NCBI GenBank assembly: GCA_003249255.1 | Contig: QKJP01000063.1 | Coordinates: 1-54,373 of the forward strand | Source of the DNA: Bacteroidales bacterium | GTDB lineage: Bacteria > Bacteroidota > Bacteroidia > Bacteroidales > Marinilabiliaceae | DNA: 54,373 nucleotides | Direction of reading: 5' to 3' | Shown: piece after piece, positions 43,336-51,803 of the stretch | How the letters are laid out: each line of letters begins with the position of its first letter | Position numbering within the stretch: the stretch's first letter is position 1 | The notes under the pieces: model-generated | Told to the model about the DNA's origin: nothing | The model's input: only the letters and a program-made list of their open reading frames with translations | The model's database searches: none | Position numbers and translations under genes: made by a program

Positions 43336-43419
43336 TTTGCTAATTAAAAATGAACATTTAATAATTTTTAATTGTGAATGTTTAATTATTAATTAAAAAG
43401 TATAAGCTGTACGATAGTA

Positions 43420-43640
43420 AAAGCCTAGAGCGCAGCTCTCGGCCCACGAAATACAAATCTTTTCCCCAACGGGGTAAAATAATATAGACTAGGGTACATC
43501 CCTAGGCATTAGACGAAATATAAGTATAGCCCTAAAGGGGCTTAAGATATTAGCATAGGGCAGCGCTCTATGGTATGAAGTTGAGTTAAAAAAGCCCTGA
43601 AGGGCGACATCATTCCATATAATGTAAATAACTTCGGACT
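43420..43640. repeat. REP-like palindrome cluster upstream of nifV
   Basis: Contains GCCTAGAGCGCAGCTCTCGG, CCCCAACGGGG, CTAGGGTACATCCCTAG, GCCCTAAAGGGGC, ATAGGGCAGCGCTCTATG and AGCCCTGAAGGGCG: at least six short palindromes in about 200 bases, each with AT-rich joins. Confidence 0.65.
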
Positions 43641-43667
43641 CCGTACTTCGAGCTTCGAACTAAAATT

Positions 43668-43709
43668 GCCAAGCTATAAATAAAATAGTTGTCAGATTCT
43701 AAGCTTGGC
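43668..43709 (+). other. Inverted repeat GCCAAGCT...AGCTTGGC upstream of nifV
   Basis: GCCAAGCT (43668-43675) and AGCTTGGC (43702-43709) pair perfectly. A second word TAGTTGTCARAT occurs twice (43686-43697, 43727-43738). A CCACGAAAGCTATCGTGG near-palindrome (43757-43774) stands 38 bases before the nifV ATG. Confidence 0.5.
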
Positions 43710-43811
43710 CAGGTAGAAAAAAGTAGTTGTCAAATCATAGTTTCGCTTCGGACTTCCCACGAAAGCTATCGTGGTTTCGGACTGCGAACTTTAAAAAAAA
43801 AGGTAGAAATC

Positions 43812-44939
43812 ATGAACGCAACTCCACACATCATCGACACTACACTCCGCGATGGCGAACAAGCTCCCGGAGTAGTTTTCTCATTAGAAGATAAATTACA
43901 CATTGCCTCTTTACTAGATGAAGCAGGTGTAAAAGAACTAGAGATCGGTACACCTATCATCTCCTCTCAAGAAGAAAACAATATAAAAACCATCATATCG
44001 CAAGGCTTTCGCTTTGATGCCACCTGCTGGGCAAGAGCCACGCGCGAAGACATGGCCGCCTCATTGCGTACAGGCGCTACCCGCATTAACATCTCTTTTC
44101 CGGCATCAGCTATTCATCTAACCTCCATAGGTAAAGATCGCAAGTGGATGCTCAATACCATGAAAAGCATCTTAACCGAAGCCAAAGAACGCTTCGACTT
44201 TGTATGCGTTGGTGCACAAGATGCCTCTCGTACCAATCCCGAATACTTAGACGAAATGGTGAACCATGCCATCAGTTTGGGAGCTGATCGTATTCGTTTA
44301 GCAGATACCGTTGGTGTGATGAATCCCTTATCAGTACAAGAATTATTTGGCCGTTATGCCTCCTTCGATATCCCTTTCGAGTTTCATGCCCATAATGATT
44401 TGGGTATGGCAACTGCTAACACTATAGCAGCTTTCTCTGCAGGAGCCGCAGCCGCCTCTTTAACCGTTAATGGTTTGGGTGAACGTGCCGGAAATGCTGC
44501 ATTAGAAGAAGTTGTAGCCGCATTAACCTATTCAGTAGGTAATTCATCAGGCATCAATCTTGAAACCTGTTTACGCTTAAGTTCTTTATTAGAAAAAGTA
44601 TCCGGTCGTCAGAACTCGGTTTCCAAACCCATCACCGGAGAAAAAGTGTTTAGTCATGAGTCGGGTATCCACTGCAAAAGCTTGTTAGCCGATCCAATGA
44701 GTTACCATCCTTTCAATCCAAAAGATATTGGTAAAGAAAGCAGCTTTATCCTCGGTAAACATTCAGGTGTAGCAGCCTTAGTCAGTGTTTTGGCTGAGAT
44801 GGGCATTTCATTACTAGATCATCAAAACAAAGAATTACTAGCCGCTGTGAAAGAACTTTCTGCTAATCGTAAGAATGGGGTAAGTAAAGAGGAGGTTTTT
44901 GCGTTGTATCAAGGCTTGTTTTGTACTTCGAATAATTAA
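43812..44939 (+). CDS. nifV: Homocitrate synthase NifV
   Basis: 375 residues from the ATG at 43812 ([21 protein letters not shown]). [12 protein letters not shown] is the DRE-TIM metallolyase motif with the catalytic Arg and metal Asp. [12 protein letters not shown] holds the metal His pair, and [16 protein letters not shown] the C-terminal signature. Length equals NifV (about 375-385), shorter than 2-isopropylmalate synthase, which has an extra regulatory domain. It makes homocitrate, the organic ligand of FeMo-co, from acetyl-CoA and 2-oxoglutarate. A longer open frame from 43689 runs through a repeat and is rejected. Probably the last nif gene, with its own promoter region. Confidence 0.93.
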   Translation: MNATPHIIDTTLRDGEQAPGVVFSLEDKLHIASLLDEAGVKELEIGTPIISSQEENNIKTIISQGFRFDATCWARATREDMAASLRTGATRINISFPASAIHLTSIGKDRKWMLNTMKSILTEAKERFDFVCVGAQDASRTNPEYLDEMVNHAISLGADRIRLADTVGVMNPLSVQELFGRYASFDIPFEFHAHNDLGMATANTIAAFSAGAAAASLTVNGLGERAGNAALEEVVAALTYSVGNSSGINLETCLRLSSLLEKVSGRQNSVSKPITGEKVFSHESGIHCKSLLADPMSYHPFNPKDIGKESSFILGKHSGVAALVSVLAEMGISLLDHQNKELLAAVKELSANRKNGVSKEEVFALYQGLFCTSNN

Positions 44940-45017
44940 TCCAACATCATAAATATAATATTTGTGCCATATTTCAACCAAGGTGATATTTGTTGCCCAC
45001 TTTAATCTATAATATTT

Positions 45018-46664
45018 ATGACTTTTAAAAGAATTACGCTTACAGTTCTATTAACTGTAATGTCTGCAGTTTATGCGATCTCAGCATCCTATACTATTGA
45101 AGGAACGGTTCTGTTAGAAAACCAAACACAGCATGATGGGGTTAGTATTCAATTAAAAAGAAAAGCTCCGGCGGAATCTGAAGTAATAAATTTAAATTCT
45201 GATGAGAATGGTTTTTTCTCTTGCGAACTTGAAGCAGGCATATTTGATGTATTCTATTCTAAAGAAGGATTTGCTTCTGAGGCATTGCTTGAAGTCATGG
45301 TGTATTCTAATGTTAAATTGGCAGAAATAGAACTTTCAGATATGGGTTTGTCGGGTGAGATCAACGGTGTTCTAAAGAAAGGAACTTATGTTGTAGGAGC
45401 TGATGTTATTGTTCCTTTTGGAGAAAAGCTAGAAATTGAGCCAGGGACGAAATTACTTTTTAAACCGGATGTGAAATTCGATATCAGAGGTGAAATTCTG
45501 GCAAAAGGCATCGAAAGTGATTCTATTTTTTTTCGACCAGAAAAAGAAGATGAACCATGGCTAGGGATAGAATTAAATTATACTGAAAAACCTATTCAAA
45601 CAGATTTTGCTTATGTGAAAGTTCAAGGAGCTTCAGATACTGGTATAAAGATTAATAGAAGTGCTGTTGTTGAAAACTCTGTATTTGTAAATAATAGTGG
45701 TGATAATGGAGGAGCTATTCTTTTAGCTACAAACTTTTATCATAAGGTATTTATTATGAATACAATTTTCCAGCATAATCAAAGTCGGGCTGGAGGTGCA
45801 ATTTTTTATTCTCCTTATGGTCAGTCAATGAATAAAGTTTCACATGCAATAGTTAATTGTATTTTTGATGGAAATATTGCAAATAAAGGGGCTTGTGTTA
45901 GTTTTGAGTCATATGAGTCTACAGTGAATTCCAATGCTTGCATTGTGAACTGTCTAATGATAAATAATGTTTCAGATAGTAATTGTGGTGTTTTGAACTC
46001 AGATTATGCAAGTTTACCAATAATTGCTAATAATATTATTGCCAATAATAAGGGCTGTGCGGTTAAATTTGGAAATGTAAATGCGTATTTTGGTTTTAAT
46101 AATGTTTATAATAATTCTTCAAAGAATTATATGAATGCACCTAAGCATATTGGAATAGAGCTTACTACGAATAATAACGGGGTGTCTTGTGATCCATATA
46201 ATAATATATCAGTTGATCCCTTATTCGATGAAGAATCTGATAGTCGATATAAGTTGATGGATAATAGTCCTTGTATCGATGCCGGTTTAAATAGTCAGGT
46301 TATTGGGATGTATGATTTTTTAGGAAATACTCGGATTCTTATTGGTAGGTTAGGTGGTGATTTATTGGTTGATATGGGACCATTCGAAAAAGAATTACCA
46401 TTGTCTGTTGGTTTTAATAATTCAAGAGTTGATGATTCAATGTGTTCTGTTTACCCTAATCCGGCCAAAAACTATATTAATGTAGAAGCAATTGAAGGTG
46501 CTTCTATTTCAATTGTCAATTCACAAGGAGTTTCAGTTCTTTCTGAAGAAGTTAAAAACCCAATTACTACTCTTACTGTTTCAAATCTACCTATTGGAGT
46601 TTACTGTGTTGTTATCACGCAAGAAAGTGGAGAGCAAAAGGTAGAGAAGTTTATTAAAGAATAA
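45018..46664 (+). CDS. T9SS-exported beta-helix protein
   Basis: 548 residues. Signal peptide (KRITLTVLLTVMSAVYAISA). The first domain (about 25-105: YTIEGTVLLENQTQHDGVSIQLK...GFFSCELEAGIFDVFYSKEGF) is a carboxypeptidase-regulatory-like beta sandwich. A right-handed parallel beta-helix of about 300 residues follows (ENSVFVNNSGDNGGAILL, NTIFQHNQSRAGGAIFY, NCIFDGNIANKGACVSF). The C-terminal SVYPNPAKNYINVEA...KVEKFIKE is a type A sorting domain of the type IX system. It is exported to the cell surface and may bind or cut polysaccharide; no catalytic residues recognised. Confidence 0.85.
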   Translation: MTFKRITLTVLLTVMSAVYAISASYTIEGTVLLENQTQHDGVSIQLKRKAPAESEVINLNSDENGFFSCELEAGIFDVFYSKEGFASEALLEVMVYSNVKLAEIELSDMGLSGEINGVLKKGTYVVGADVIVPFGEKLEIEPGTKLLFKPDVKFDIRGEILAKGIESDSIFFRPEKEDEPWLGIELNYTEKPIQTDFAYVKVQGASDTGIKINRSAVVENSVFVNNSGDNGGAILLATNFYHKVFIMNTIFQHNQSRAGGAIFYSPYGQSMNKVSHAIVNCIFDGNIANKGACVSFESYESTVNSNACIVNCLMINNVSDSNCGVLNSDYASLPIIANNIIANNKGCAVKFGNVNAYFGFNNVYNNSSKNYMNAPKHIGIELTTNNNGVSCDPYNNISVDPLFDEESDSRYKLMDNSPCIDAGLNSQVIGMYDFLGNTRILIGRLGGDLLVDMGPFEKELPLSVGFNNSRVDDSMCSVYPNPAKNYINVEAIEGASISIVNSQGVSVLSEEVKNPITTLTVSNLPIGVYCVVITQESGEQKVEKFIKE

Positions 46665-46690
46665 TAAGTTAATTCACTTAATGTTTGAGA

Positions 46691-46720
46691 AACGGAAGTT
46701 GTTGAGGCTTCCGTTTTTTT
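46691..46720 (+). terminator. Rho-independent terminator
   Basis: AACGGAAG pairs with CTTCCGTT across a nine-base loop, followed by further T. Ends the beta-helix gene. Confidence 0.8.
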
Positions 46721-46831
46721 ATGTTACAGTCAATAATTTTTACACTCCGCACTATCTTTATATAATATTTGACTTGCATCTATCCAAATCGTAAATTGTA
46801 TGTATTAAGTACAGTGCTTAATCATATAATT

Positions 46832-47257
46832 ATGAGTAATAAAGCTGGAAATATCTTCACCTACTTAGCAGCCTTAATACCTTTGGTGTTGGGAGTGATT
46901 TATTTTTTAAGAAGATTCTTCTTGCCTTACCATGAGCAAGCCATGGATATTTCCTGGAGCGATGTAGATAGTAATACCCGGTTTTTAATATTAGCCTTAA
47001 TGAAAGTCGTTGCCGGTGGTTATTTAGCAATCGCATTAGTGTTAATTGTTCTCCAAAAGAAGTTTTCAACTTCCAGAATATCTTGGATTCCAATGCTTAT
47101 TTTAATCGTGGGCATTTTAGTAGGAGGCGCCTCCTTGTATGCTACTTTGATTGTGAGGCTAAATTCACCAGGTAAACCTCCTATCTTTTTTGCAATTGTA
47201 GGAATTCTTTTAGTAGTCTTGGGCTATGTTTTTAATAAGCGAACCTTGGATCATTAA
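46832..47257 (+). CDS. Small integral membrane protein of unknown function
   Basis: 141 residues from the ATG at 46832 (MSNKAGNIFTYLAALIPLVLGVIYFLRRF). Four membrane helices near residues 8-26, 50-73, 85-108 and 116-134 (LALMKVVAGGYLAIALVLIVL; ISWIPMLILIVGILVGGASLY; PIFFAIVGILLVVLGYVF). No motif recognised. The longer frame from 46769 adds 21 residues with no family support. Confidence 0.65.
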   Translation: MSNKAGNIFTYLAALIPLVLGVIYFLRRFFLPYHEQAMDISWSDVDSNTRFLILALMKVVAGGYLAIALVLIVLQKKFSTSRISWIPMLILIVGILVGGASLYATLIVRLNSPGKPPIFFAIVGILLVVLGYVFNKRTLDH

Positions 47258-47312
47258 TAACTTTCACATTTTCTAATCTACACCTTGTTGCATTGGTACA
47301 TCAGCCCAATGG

Positions 47313-47600
47313 CTACTTTACCACAAATGTACCCTCTTCAAATTTATAAGTGTATTTATACTGACCTGCCCGGTATTTCTTTTTGCTAAGAAACACAACT
47401 TTACTTTTGCCGTTGATAAGTATCGATTCTATTAGTTTTCCTTGAGAGCAATAGGTTTTAAAATATGCTATTTCAGGTTTTAATAGATCGTATTTCAATA
47501 CAATCGAATCATTTTTTTCATGGTCCTTAAAAGGAAGCTTTGCTTGTGTATAAGTGCCCAGTGTTGGAAATAAAAAAAGAGATAGTATAAACGCCTTCAT
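47313..47600 (-). CDS. Small secreted protein of unknown function
   Basis: 95 residues from the ATG at 47600 (MKAFILSLFLFPTLGTYTQA, signal peptide). The mature part is Lys/Tyr-rich (FLSKKKYRAGQYKYTYKFEEGTFVV) and resembles a repeat of the MORN/toxin-immunity-like beta type only vaguely. Single gene, convergent with the membrane protein gene. A longer open frame from 47657 would place 19 residues before the signal and is unlikely. Confidence 0.55.
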   Translation of the reverse strand: MKAFILSLFLFPTLGTYTQAKLPFKDHEKNDSIVLKYDLLKPEIAYFKTYCSQGKLIESILINGKSKVVFLSKKKYRAGQYKYTYKFEEGTFVVK

Positions 47601-47712
47601 GGGTGCATTTTTGTTCCTGTAGTGCACAAATTTACACGGTGAAAATATTTTCAACATAACTTGAATATTAAGTAATTGTTAGGGTTTGTAAAATTGCATA
47701 ATTACATCATCA

Positions 47713-47744
47713 TTTGCAATTTAAACAGATAACATTCATCTTTG
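47713..47744 (+). promoter_or_regulatory. Predicted promoter of the flavodoxin gene
   Basis: TTTG at 47713-47716 and CATCTTTG at 47737-47744, with 20 bases between, fit the Bacteroidota TTTG-N(19-21)-TAnnTTTG pattern except for one base. The start codon is 25 bases downstream. No sigma-54 site is seen, so it may not be under NifA. Confidence 0.5.
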
Positions 47745-47768
47745 GTTTTTCATAATAATTATCAATCA

Positions 47769-48293
47769 ATGGCTAAAATTGGAATTTTTTATGGACCCGA
47801 AAAGGGTAGTGTGGAGTCAGTAGCTCATAAATTGTCACTCTTGTTTTTACCCGGTGAGGTTGAATTAAAGTCTGTAAAGACCTCTAATAAAGATCATATT
47901 CAGGAATTTGACTATGTAATATTAGGTTTGTCTACCGTTGGGTCTCCCGGGTGGGACTCTTCTTATCAGGTTACAGACTGGGATGTGTTTATGCCTGAGT
48001 TAGATAAAGTCAACTGGCAAGGAAAAAAAGTTGCCATCTTTGGTTTGGGAGATCAAGTTCAGTACCCCGATCATTTTGTCGATGCTATTGCTTGGATATA
48101 TAATCGCATCAAACCATTAGGTGCGCAGGTTGTCGGGTTTTGTTCGCTGGATGGTTATGATTTTAATGAGTCAGAAGCTGTATTGGATGGTCAATTTATT
48201 GGATTGCCAATTGATGAAGATAGCGAACCGGAAAAGACCGATGAACGCTTGTCTAAATGGGTAGAAAAAGTTAAGTCGGATTTTGGTTTGTAA
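47769..48293 (+). CDS. Flavodoxin, long-chain type
   Basis: 174 residues from the ATG at 47769 (MAKIGIFYGPEKGSVESVA, the FMN-phosphate loop in the form G-P-E-K-G-S). VILGLSTVGSPGWDSSYQVTDWD and the IFGLGDQVQYPDHFVDAIAWIY region hold the isoalloxazine and match long-chain flavodoxins such as NifF and FldA. It shuttles low-potential electrons between reductases and acceptors. Its place 2.8 kb after nifV and just before a ketoacid:ferredoxin oxidoreductase operon makes it a fair candidate for a nitrogenase donor. A general housekeeping role is equally possible. Confidence 0.9.
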   Translation: MAKIGIFYGPEKGSVESVAHKLSLLFLPGEVELKSVKTSNKDHIQEFDYVILGLSTVGSPGWDSSYQVTDWDVFMPELDKVNWQGKKVAIFGLGDQVQYPDHFVDAIAWIYNRIKPLGAQVVGFCSLDGYDFNESEAVLDGQFIGLPIDEDSEPEKTDERLSKWVEKVKSDFGL

Positions 48294-49002
48294 TAAGTAA
48301 AATTAACTAATTTTAATGATGTCAGGAGGTAAATGCCTGTCGGTGTGTTGAATGTTATAGCACCATCGGTACAGAGTCATTTCGCATCGTCTGTAATTCC
48401 ATGGATATACTTAAAATGTTGAGATTGTATGTGTCAACGAGCGGAGTCTTAAGAACTCAATAGCTCGCCTTTCGCGTTTGTAAATAGCGTGAGTAATATT
48501 CCAGATCTGTTTGGCAAGGCTTTCGTATATAGGACATCTTTGGGCTTTTTTTATTTGATTGTCAAAATTGGATGTTTATATTTTTTGACCTCTAAATGCT
48601 TCTTTAAAATAATGCCAATACGAGTGTGTAACCACATCATAAATAAAGGATTAGTTTGAAGTGTAGATTTAAATCTGAAATAAATTGTATTTAAACAAGT
48701 GATAGTTCCATTTAAATTATTTTCTTTGTAGGGTCTTAGCGAACAGCAAGACAATTTGGTCGTTTTTAAGGATGTTTTGTTTACTTGTTTCCACTCCGGA
48801 GTTATATCCGGTGGTAATCGGCCATGTTATATACTCCTGTAATATTTTCCCGACAAGTTGAGCATATTAGCTAGCTATATGTTTTTCGATTCATCCTTTT
48901 TTTCTTTTTGATATGTTTACTGTGCAAAATGCTGTGCACGTATTAATGATATAAGTGCTTTAGAGAAGTATTGAATAGAACAACGCTATAAAGTTAAATG
49001 AT
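48294..49002. other. Gap upstream of the 2-oxoacid oxidoreductase operon
   Basis: 709 bases. Short hairpins only: CGAGC...GCTCG near 48438-48468, CCGGA-GTTATA-TCCGG near 48795-48810, and repeated TGTGCA near 48920-48938 just before the operon. A 67-codon open frame at 48551-48754 (minus) has no recognisable content. No riboswitch family recognised. Confidence 0.4.
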
Positions 49003-49227
49003 ATGGCAAAGGTAAAAGGTGCAATTGTAGTAGATACCGTAAAATGTAAAGGTTGTGGAGTTTGTGCAGCAAACTGTCCAACAGATGTGATACAATTGGC
49101 CAAAGAAGTAAATGATAAAGGGTATAATTATGCTTATATGGCTAAGCCGGATGCTTGTATTGGTTGTGCAAGTTGTGGTTTGGTGTGTCCCGATAGTTGT
49201 ATTACTGTATACAGAGTAAGAGCATAA
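49003..49227 (+). CDS. 2x[4Fe-4S] ferredoxin subunit of 2-oxoacid:ferredoxin oxidoreductase
   Basis: 74 residues. Two cluster motifs: CKGCGVCAANCP and CIGCASCGLVCP (C-x2-C-x2-C-x3-C-P, twice). This is the delta-type subunit encoded first in Bacteroidota operons of this enzyme. It takes electrons from the thiamine-dependent catalytic subunits and passes them to free ferredoxin. The gap to the next gene is 19 bases. Confidence 0.9.
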   Translation: MAKVKGAIVVDTVKCKGCGVCAANCPTDVIQLAKEVNDKGYNYAYMAKPDACIGCASCGLVCPDSCITVYRVRA

Positions 49228-49246
49228 TAATGTTAAGTGTTTTCGT

Positions 49247-50326
49247 ATGAAAGAATTAAAATTAATGAAAGGCAATGAAGCCATCGCAGAAGCCGCAATT
49301 CGTTGTGGCGTTGATGGTTACTTTGGGTATCCTATTACGCCTCAGTCGGAAATTATGGAAACCCTAATGCTCAATAAACCTTGGGAAACTACCGGTATGG
49401 TGGTTTTGCAAGCCGAAAGTGAAGTAGCTTCCATCAATATGTTATATGGTGGTGCTGGCTGTGGAAAAAAAGTAATGACGACTTCTTCCAGCCCTGGTGT
49501 CAGTTTAATGCAAGAGGGACTAAGTTACCTTGCCGGTGCAGAGTTACCTTGTGTGGTAGTTAATGTGGTTCGAGGAGGACCTGGCTTAGGTACTATTCAG
49601 CCGGCTCAGTCCGATTATTTTCAAGCTGTAAAAGGAGGTGGGCATGGCGATTATAAATTGATTGTGTTAGCACCTGCATCAGTACAGGAAATGGCCGATT
49701 TTGTTGAGTTATCTTTCGATTTGGCATTCAAATATCGTAATCCTGCCATGATTCTTTCAGATGGTGTAATTGGTCAGATGATGGAAAAGGTTGAATTTGA
49801 TGCGTATAAACCTCGTTGGACAAATGAGGAAATTGTCAAAAACTACCCATGGGTAACTCAAGGAAAGAAGGGAAGAGAACGTAATGTTATTACTTCTGTA
49901 GAGTTAGATCCTGAAAAACATGAGGCTTTAAATCAAAAACTGTGGGCGAAGTATAAAGAAATCGAAAAAACAGAAGTACGTTACGAAACGATTCAGTGCG
50001 AGGATGCTGAGTATATTTTTGTGGCTTACGGAGCGAGTGCCCGTATCTGTGAAAAGGCCATTGAGGTTGCTCGCGAAAAAGGTATTAAAGTAGGTATGGT
50101 TCGTCCAATTACCTTATATCCATTCCCTACTAAAGTAATCAGAGATTTTGGTAATCAGGTAAAAGGAGTGTTGTCAGTTGAGATGAGCTCAGGGCAATTG
50201 GTAGAAGACGTTCGTTTAGCCATTAACGGTAAAGTACCAGTCGAACATTTTGGCCGTTCAGGAGGTATTATCCATTCACCAAGTGAAGTAGTTGAAGCAC
50301 TGGAAAACTTTTTTATAAAAGAATAA
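49247..50326 (+). CDS. vorB: 2-oxoacid:ferredoxin oxidoreductase alpha subunit (VorB-type)
   Basis: 359 residues. The N-terminus MKELKLMKGNEAIAEAAIRCGVDGYFGYPITPQSE is the pyrimidine-binding domain of alpha subunits of 2-oxoacid oxidoreductases. GAGCGKKVMTTSSSPGVSLMQEGLSYLAGAELP follows. The C-terminal domain (about 235-359, FVAYGASARICEKAIEVAREKG) is the transketolase-C-like part. Annotations in Bacteroidota name this 3-methyl-2-oxobutanoate (VorB) or 2-oxoglutarate (KorA) oxidoreductase; the keto acid cannot be told from the sequence. Confidence 0.88.
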   Translation: MKELKLMKGNEAIAEAAIRCGVDGYFGYPITPQSEIMETLMLNKPWETTGMVVLQAESEVASINMLYGGAGCGKKVMTTSSSPGVSLMQEGLSYLAGAELPCVVVNVVRGGPGLGTIQPAQSDYFQAVKGGGHGDYKLIVLAPASVQEMADFVELSFDLAFKYRNPAMILSDGVIGQMMEKVEFDAYKPRWTNEEIVKNYPWVTQGKKGRERNVITSVELDPEKHEALNQKLWAKYKEIEKTEVRYETIQCEDAEYIFVAYGASARICEKAIEVAREKGIKVGMVRPITLYPFPTKVIRDFGNQVKGVLSVEMSSGQLVEDVRLAINGKVPVEHFGRSGGIIHSPSEVVEALENFFIKE

Positions 50327-50329
50327 GCT

Positions 50330-51097
50330 ATGACAGAAGTAGAAAAAGTTATTATATCGCCCGAAAACCTTGTGTACAGCAAACCGAGTGTTTTAACCGA
50401 TAATGTGATGCACTACTGTCCGGGGTGTAGTCATGGTACCATTCATAAATTAATTGCCGAGGTCATTGATGAAATGGGAATTCAAGAAGAAACCATTGGA
50501 GTTACACCGGTGGGATGTTCGGTATTCGCGTATAATTATATTGATGTCGATTGGCAAGAGGCAGCACATGGTAGAGCACCAGCCCTTGCAACTGCGATCA
50601 AACGTCTTTTGCCTGAAAAGTATGTATTTTCTTATCAGGGAGATGGAGATTTAGCAGCCATCGGTACCGGAGAAGCGATTCACGCCTGTAACCGAGGTGA
50701 AAACATTGTAATGGTATTCGTAAATAATGGAATTTACGGTATGACAGGAGGACAAATGGCTCCTACAACCTTACCTGGAATGCCATCATCTACTTGCCCG
50801 GCAGGTCGTGATGCAGGTCGAGATGGTCATCCAATTCGAATCACAGAAATTATGGCTCAATTGCCCGGTACCAGTTTTGTAACTCGTCAGGCCGTACACA
50901 CAGCTGCTGCTGTTCGAAAAACGAAGAAAGCTTTAAAGAAGGCATTTGAAAATCAGACCGCCGGAAAAGGAACGTCTTTTATTGAGGTTGTATCAACTTG
51001 TAACTCAGGCTGGAAAATGACTCCTGTTAAAGCTAATGAATGGATGGAAGAGCACATGTTTGCTTATTATCCATTAGGAGATGTAAAAGACCTGTAG
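50330..51097 (+). CDS. 2-oxoacid:ferredoxin oxidoreductase beta subunit (thiamine diphosphate binding)
   Basis: 255 residues. HYCPGCSHGTIHKLIAEV is the cluster/TPP start, and the thiamine-diphosphate motif G-D-G-D-L-A-A-I-G (YQGDGDLAAIGTGEAIHA), with NNGIYGMTGGQMAPTT, binds the Mg-pyrophosphate. It decarboxylates the keto acid and transfers the acyl group to CoA while reducing ferredoxin. Starts three bases after the alpha gene. Confidence 0.9.
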   Translation: MTEVEKVIISPENLVYSKPSVLTDNVMHYCPGCSHGTIHKLIAEVIDEMGIQEETIGVTPVGCSVFAYNYIDVDWQEAAHGRAPALATAIKRLLPEKYVFSYQGDGDLAAIGTGEAIHACNRGENIVMVFVNNGIYGMTGGQMAPTTLPGMPSSTCPAGRDAGRDGHPIRITEIMAQLPGTSFVTRQAVHTAAAVRKTKKALKKAFENQTAGKGTSFIEVVSTCNSGWKMTPVKANEWMEEHMFAYYPLGDVKDL

Positions 51098-51119
51098 CCT
51101 AATTTTAAAACAGATTAAA

Positions 51120-51671
51120 ATGCAAGAAGAAATAATTATAGCCGGTTTTGGTGGCCAAGGTGTACTTTCAATGGGTAAAATTTTAGCTTACTCTGGTGTA
51201 ATGCAAGAAATGGAAGTGAGCTGGATGCCATCTTATGGTCCTGAAATGCGTGGAGGAACAGCTAATGTGACTGTTATTTTGAGTGATTCACGCATTGGTT
51301 CGCCAATTTTACATGAGTATGATACTGCTATCATTCTGAATCAGCAATCGATGGATAAGTTTGAGAGTCAGGTAAAACCCGGAGGAACTTTATTGTATGA
51401 TATAAATGGCGTTATTCATCCGCCAACTCGGACTGATATAAATGTTTATAAGGTTGATGCTACCGGTGAAGCAGTGCGAATGAAGTCTCCAAAAACTTTT
51501 AATATGATGGTGATGGGTTCTTATTTGAAGATTAAGCCAGTGGTAAAGATGGAGAATGTGATCAAAGGATTGAAGAAATCATTACCGGAACGTCATCATC
51601 ATTTAATTCCTATGAACGAAAAAGCCATTGAAAGAGGGCAAAGTATTGTAGAGGGAGTGAATGTGCTTTAG
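51120..51671 (+). CDS. 2-oxoacid:ferredoxin oxidoreductase gamma subunit
   Basis: 183 residues. IIAGFGGQGVLSMGKILAYSGV is the Rossmann start of POR gamma domains. SWMPSYGPEMRGGTANVTVILSD and the later TFNMMVMGSYLKI are conserved. Completes the four-subunit enzyme (delta-alpha-beta-gamma). In strict anaerobes it runs oxidation of keto acids and supplies reduced ferredoxin, which nitrogenase needs. Confidence 0.9.
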   Translation: MQEEIIIAGFGGQGVLSMGKILAYSGVMQEMEVSWMPSYGPEMRGGTANVTVILSDSRIGSPILHEYDTAIILNQQSMDKFESQVKPGGTLLYDINGVIHPPTRTDINVYKVDATGEAVRMKSPKTFNMMVMGSYLKIKPVVKMENVIKGLKKSLPERHHHLIPMNEKAIERGQSIVEGVNVL

Positions 51672-51697
51672 TCACGATGTTTAAAAATAATCTAAGA

Positions 51698-51726
51698 AGC
51701 GTATCTGTTGTAGGTACGCTTTTTTT
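51698..51726 (+). terminator. Rho-independent terminator of the oxidoreductase operon
   Basis: AGCGTA (51698-51703) with TACGCT (51715-51720) around an 11-base loop, followed by six more T. Confidence 0.8.
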
Positions 51727-51803
51727 ATTGAATAAAAAATGGGAAAATGAGTTAGGGTATTTGTATTTTAAAGTGTTGTATACATATAGCCTATTCAAAT
51801 GTT

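Noticed and set aside
43668-43811. Sigma-54 promoter before nifV (TGG...GC near 43772)
   Set aside because: The best GG to GC spacing is nine bases, not ten, and it lies in a palindromic repeat.
48478-48530. Sigma-54 promoter (TTGGCAAGGCTTTCGT) before the ferredoxin-oxidoreductase operon
   Set aside because: GG is followed after ten bases by GT, not GC, and it is about 490 bases from the first gene.
48551-48754. 67-codon minus-strand open frame before the oxidoreductase operon
   Set aside because: No recognisable motif, no start context, and the surrounding gap shows only short hairpins.
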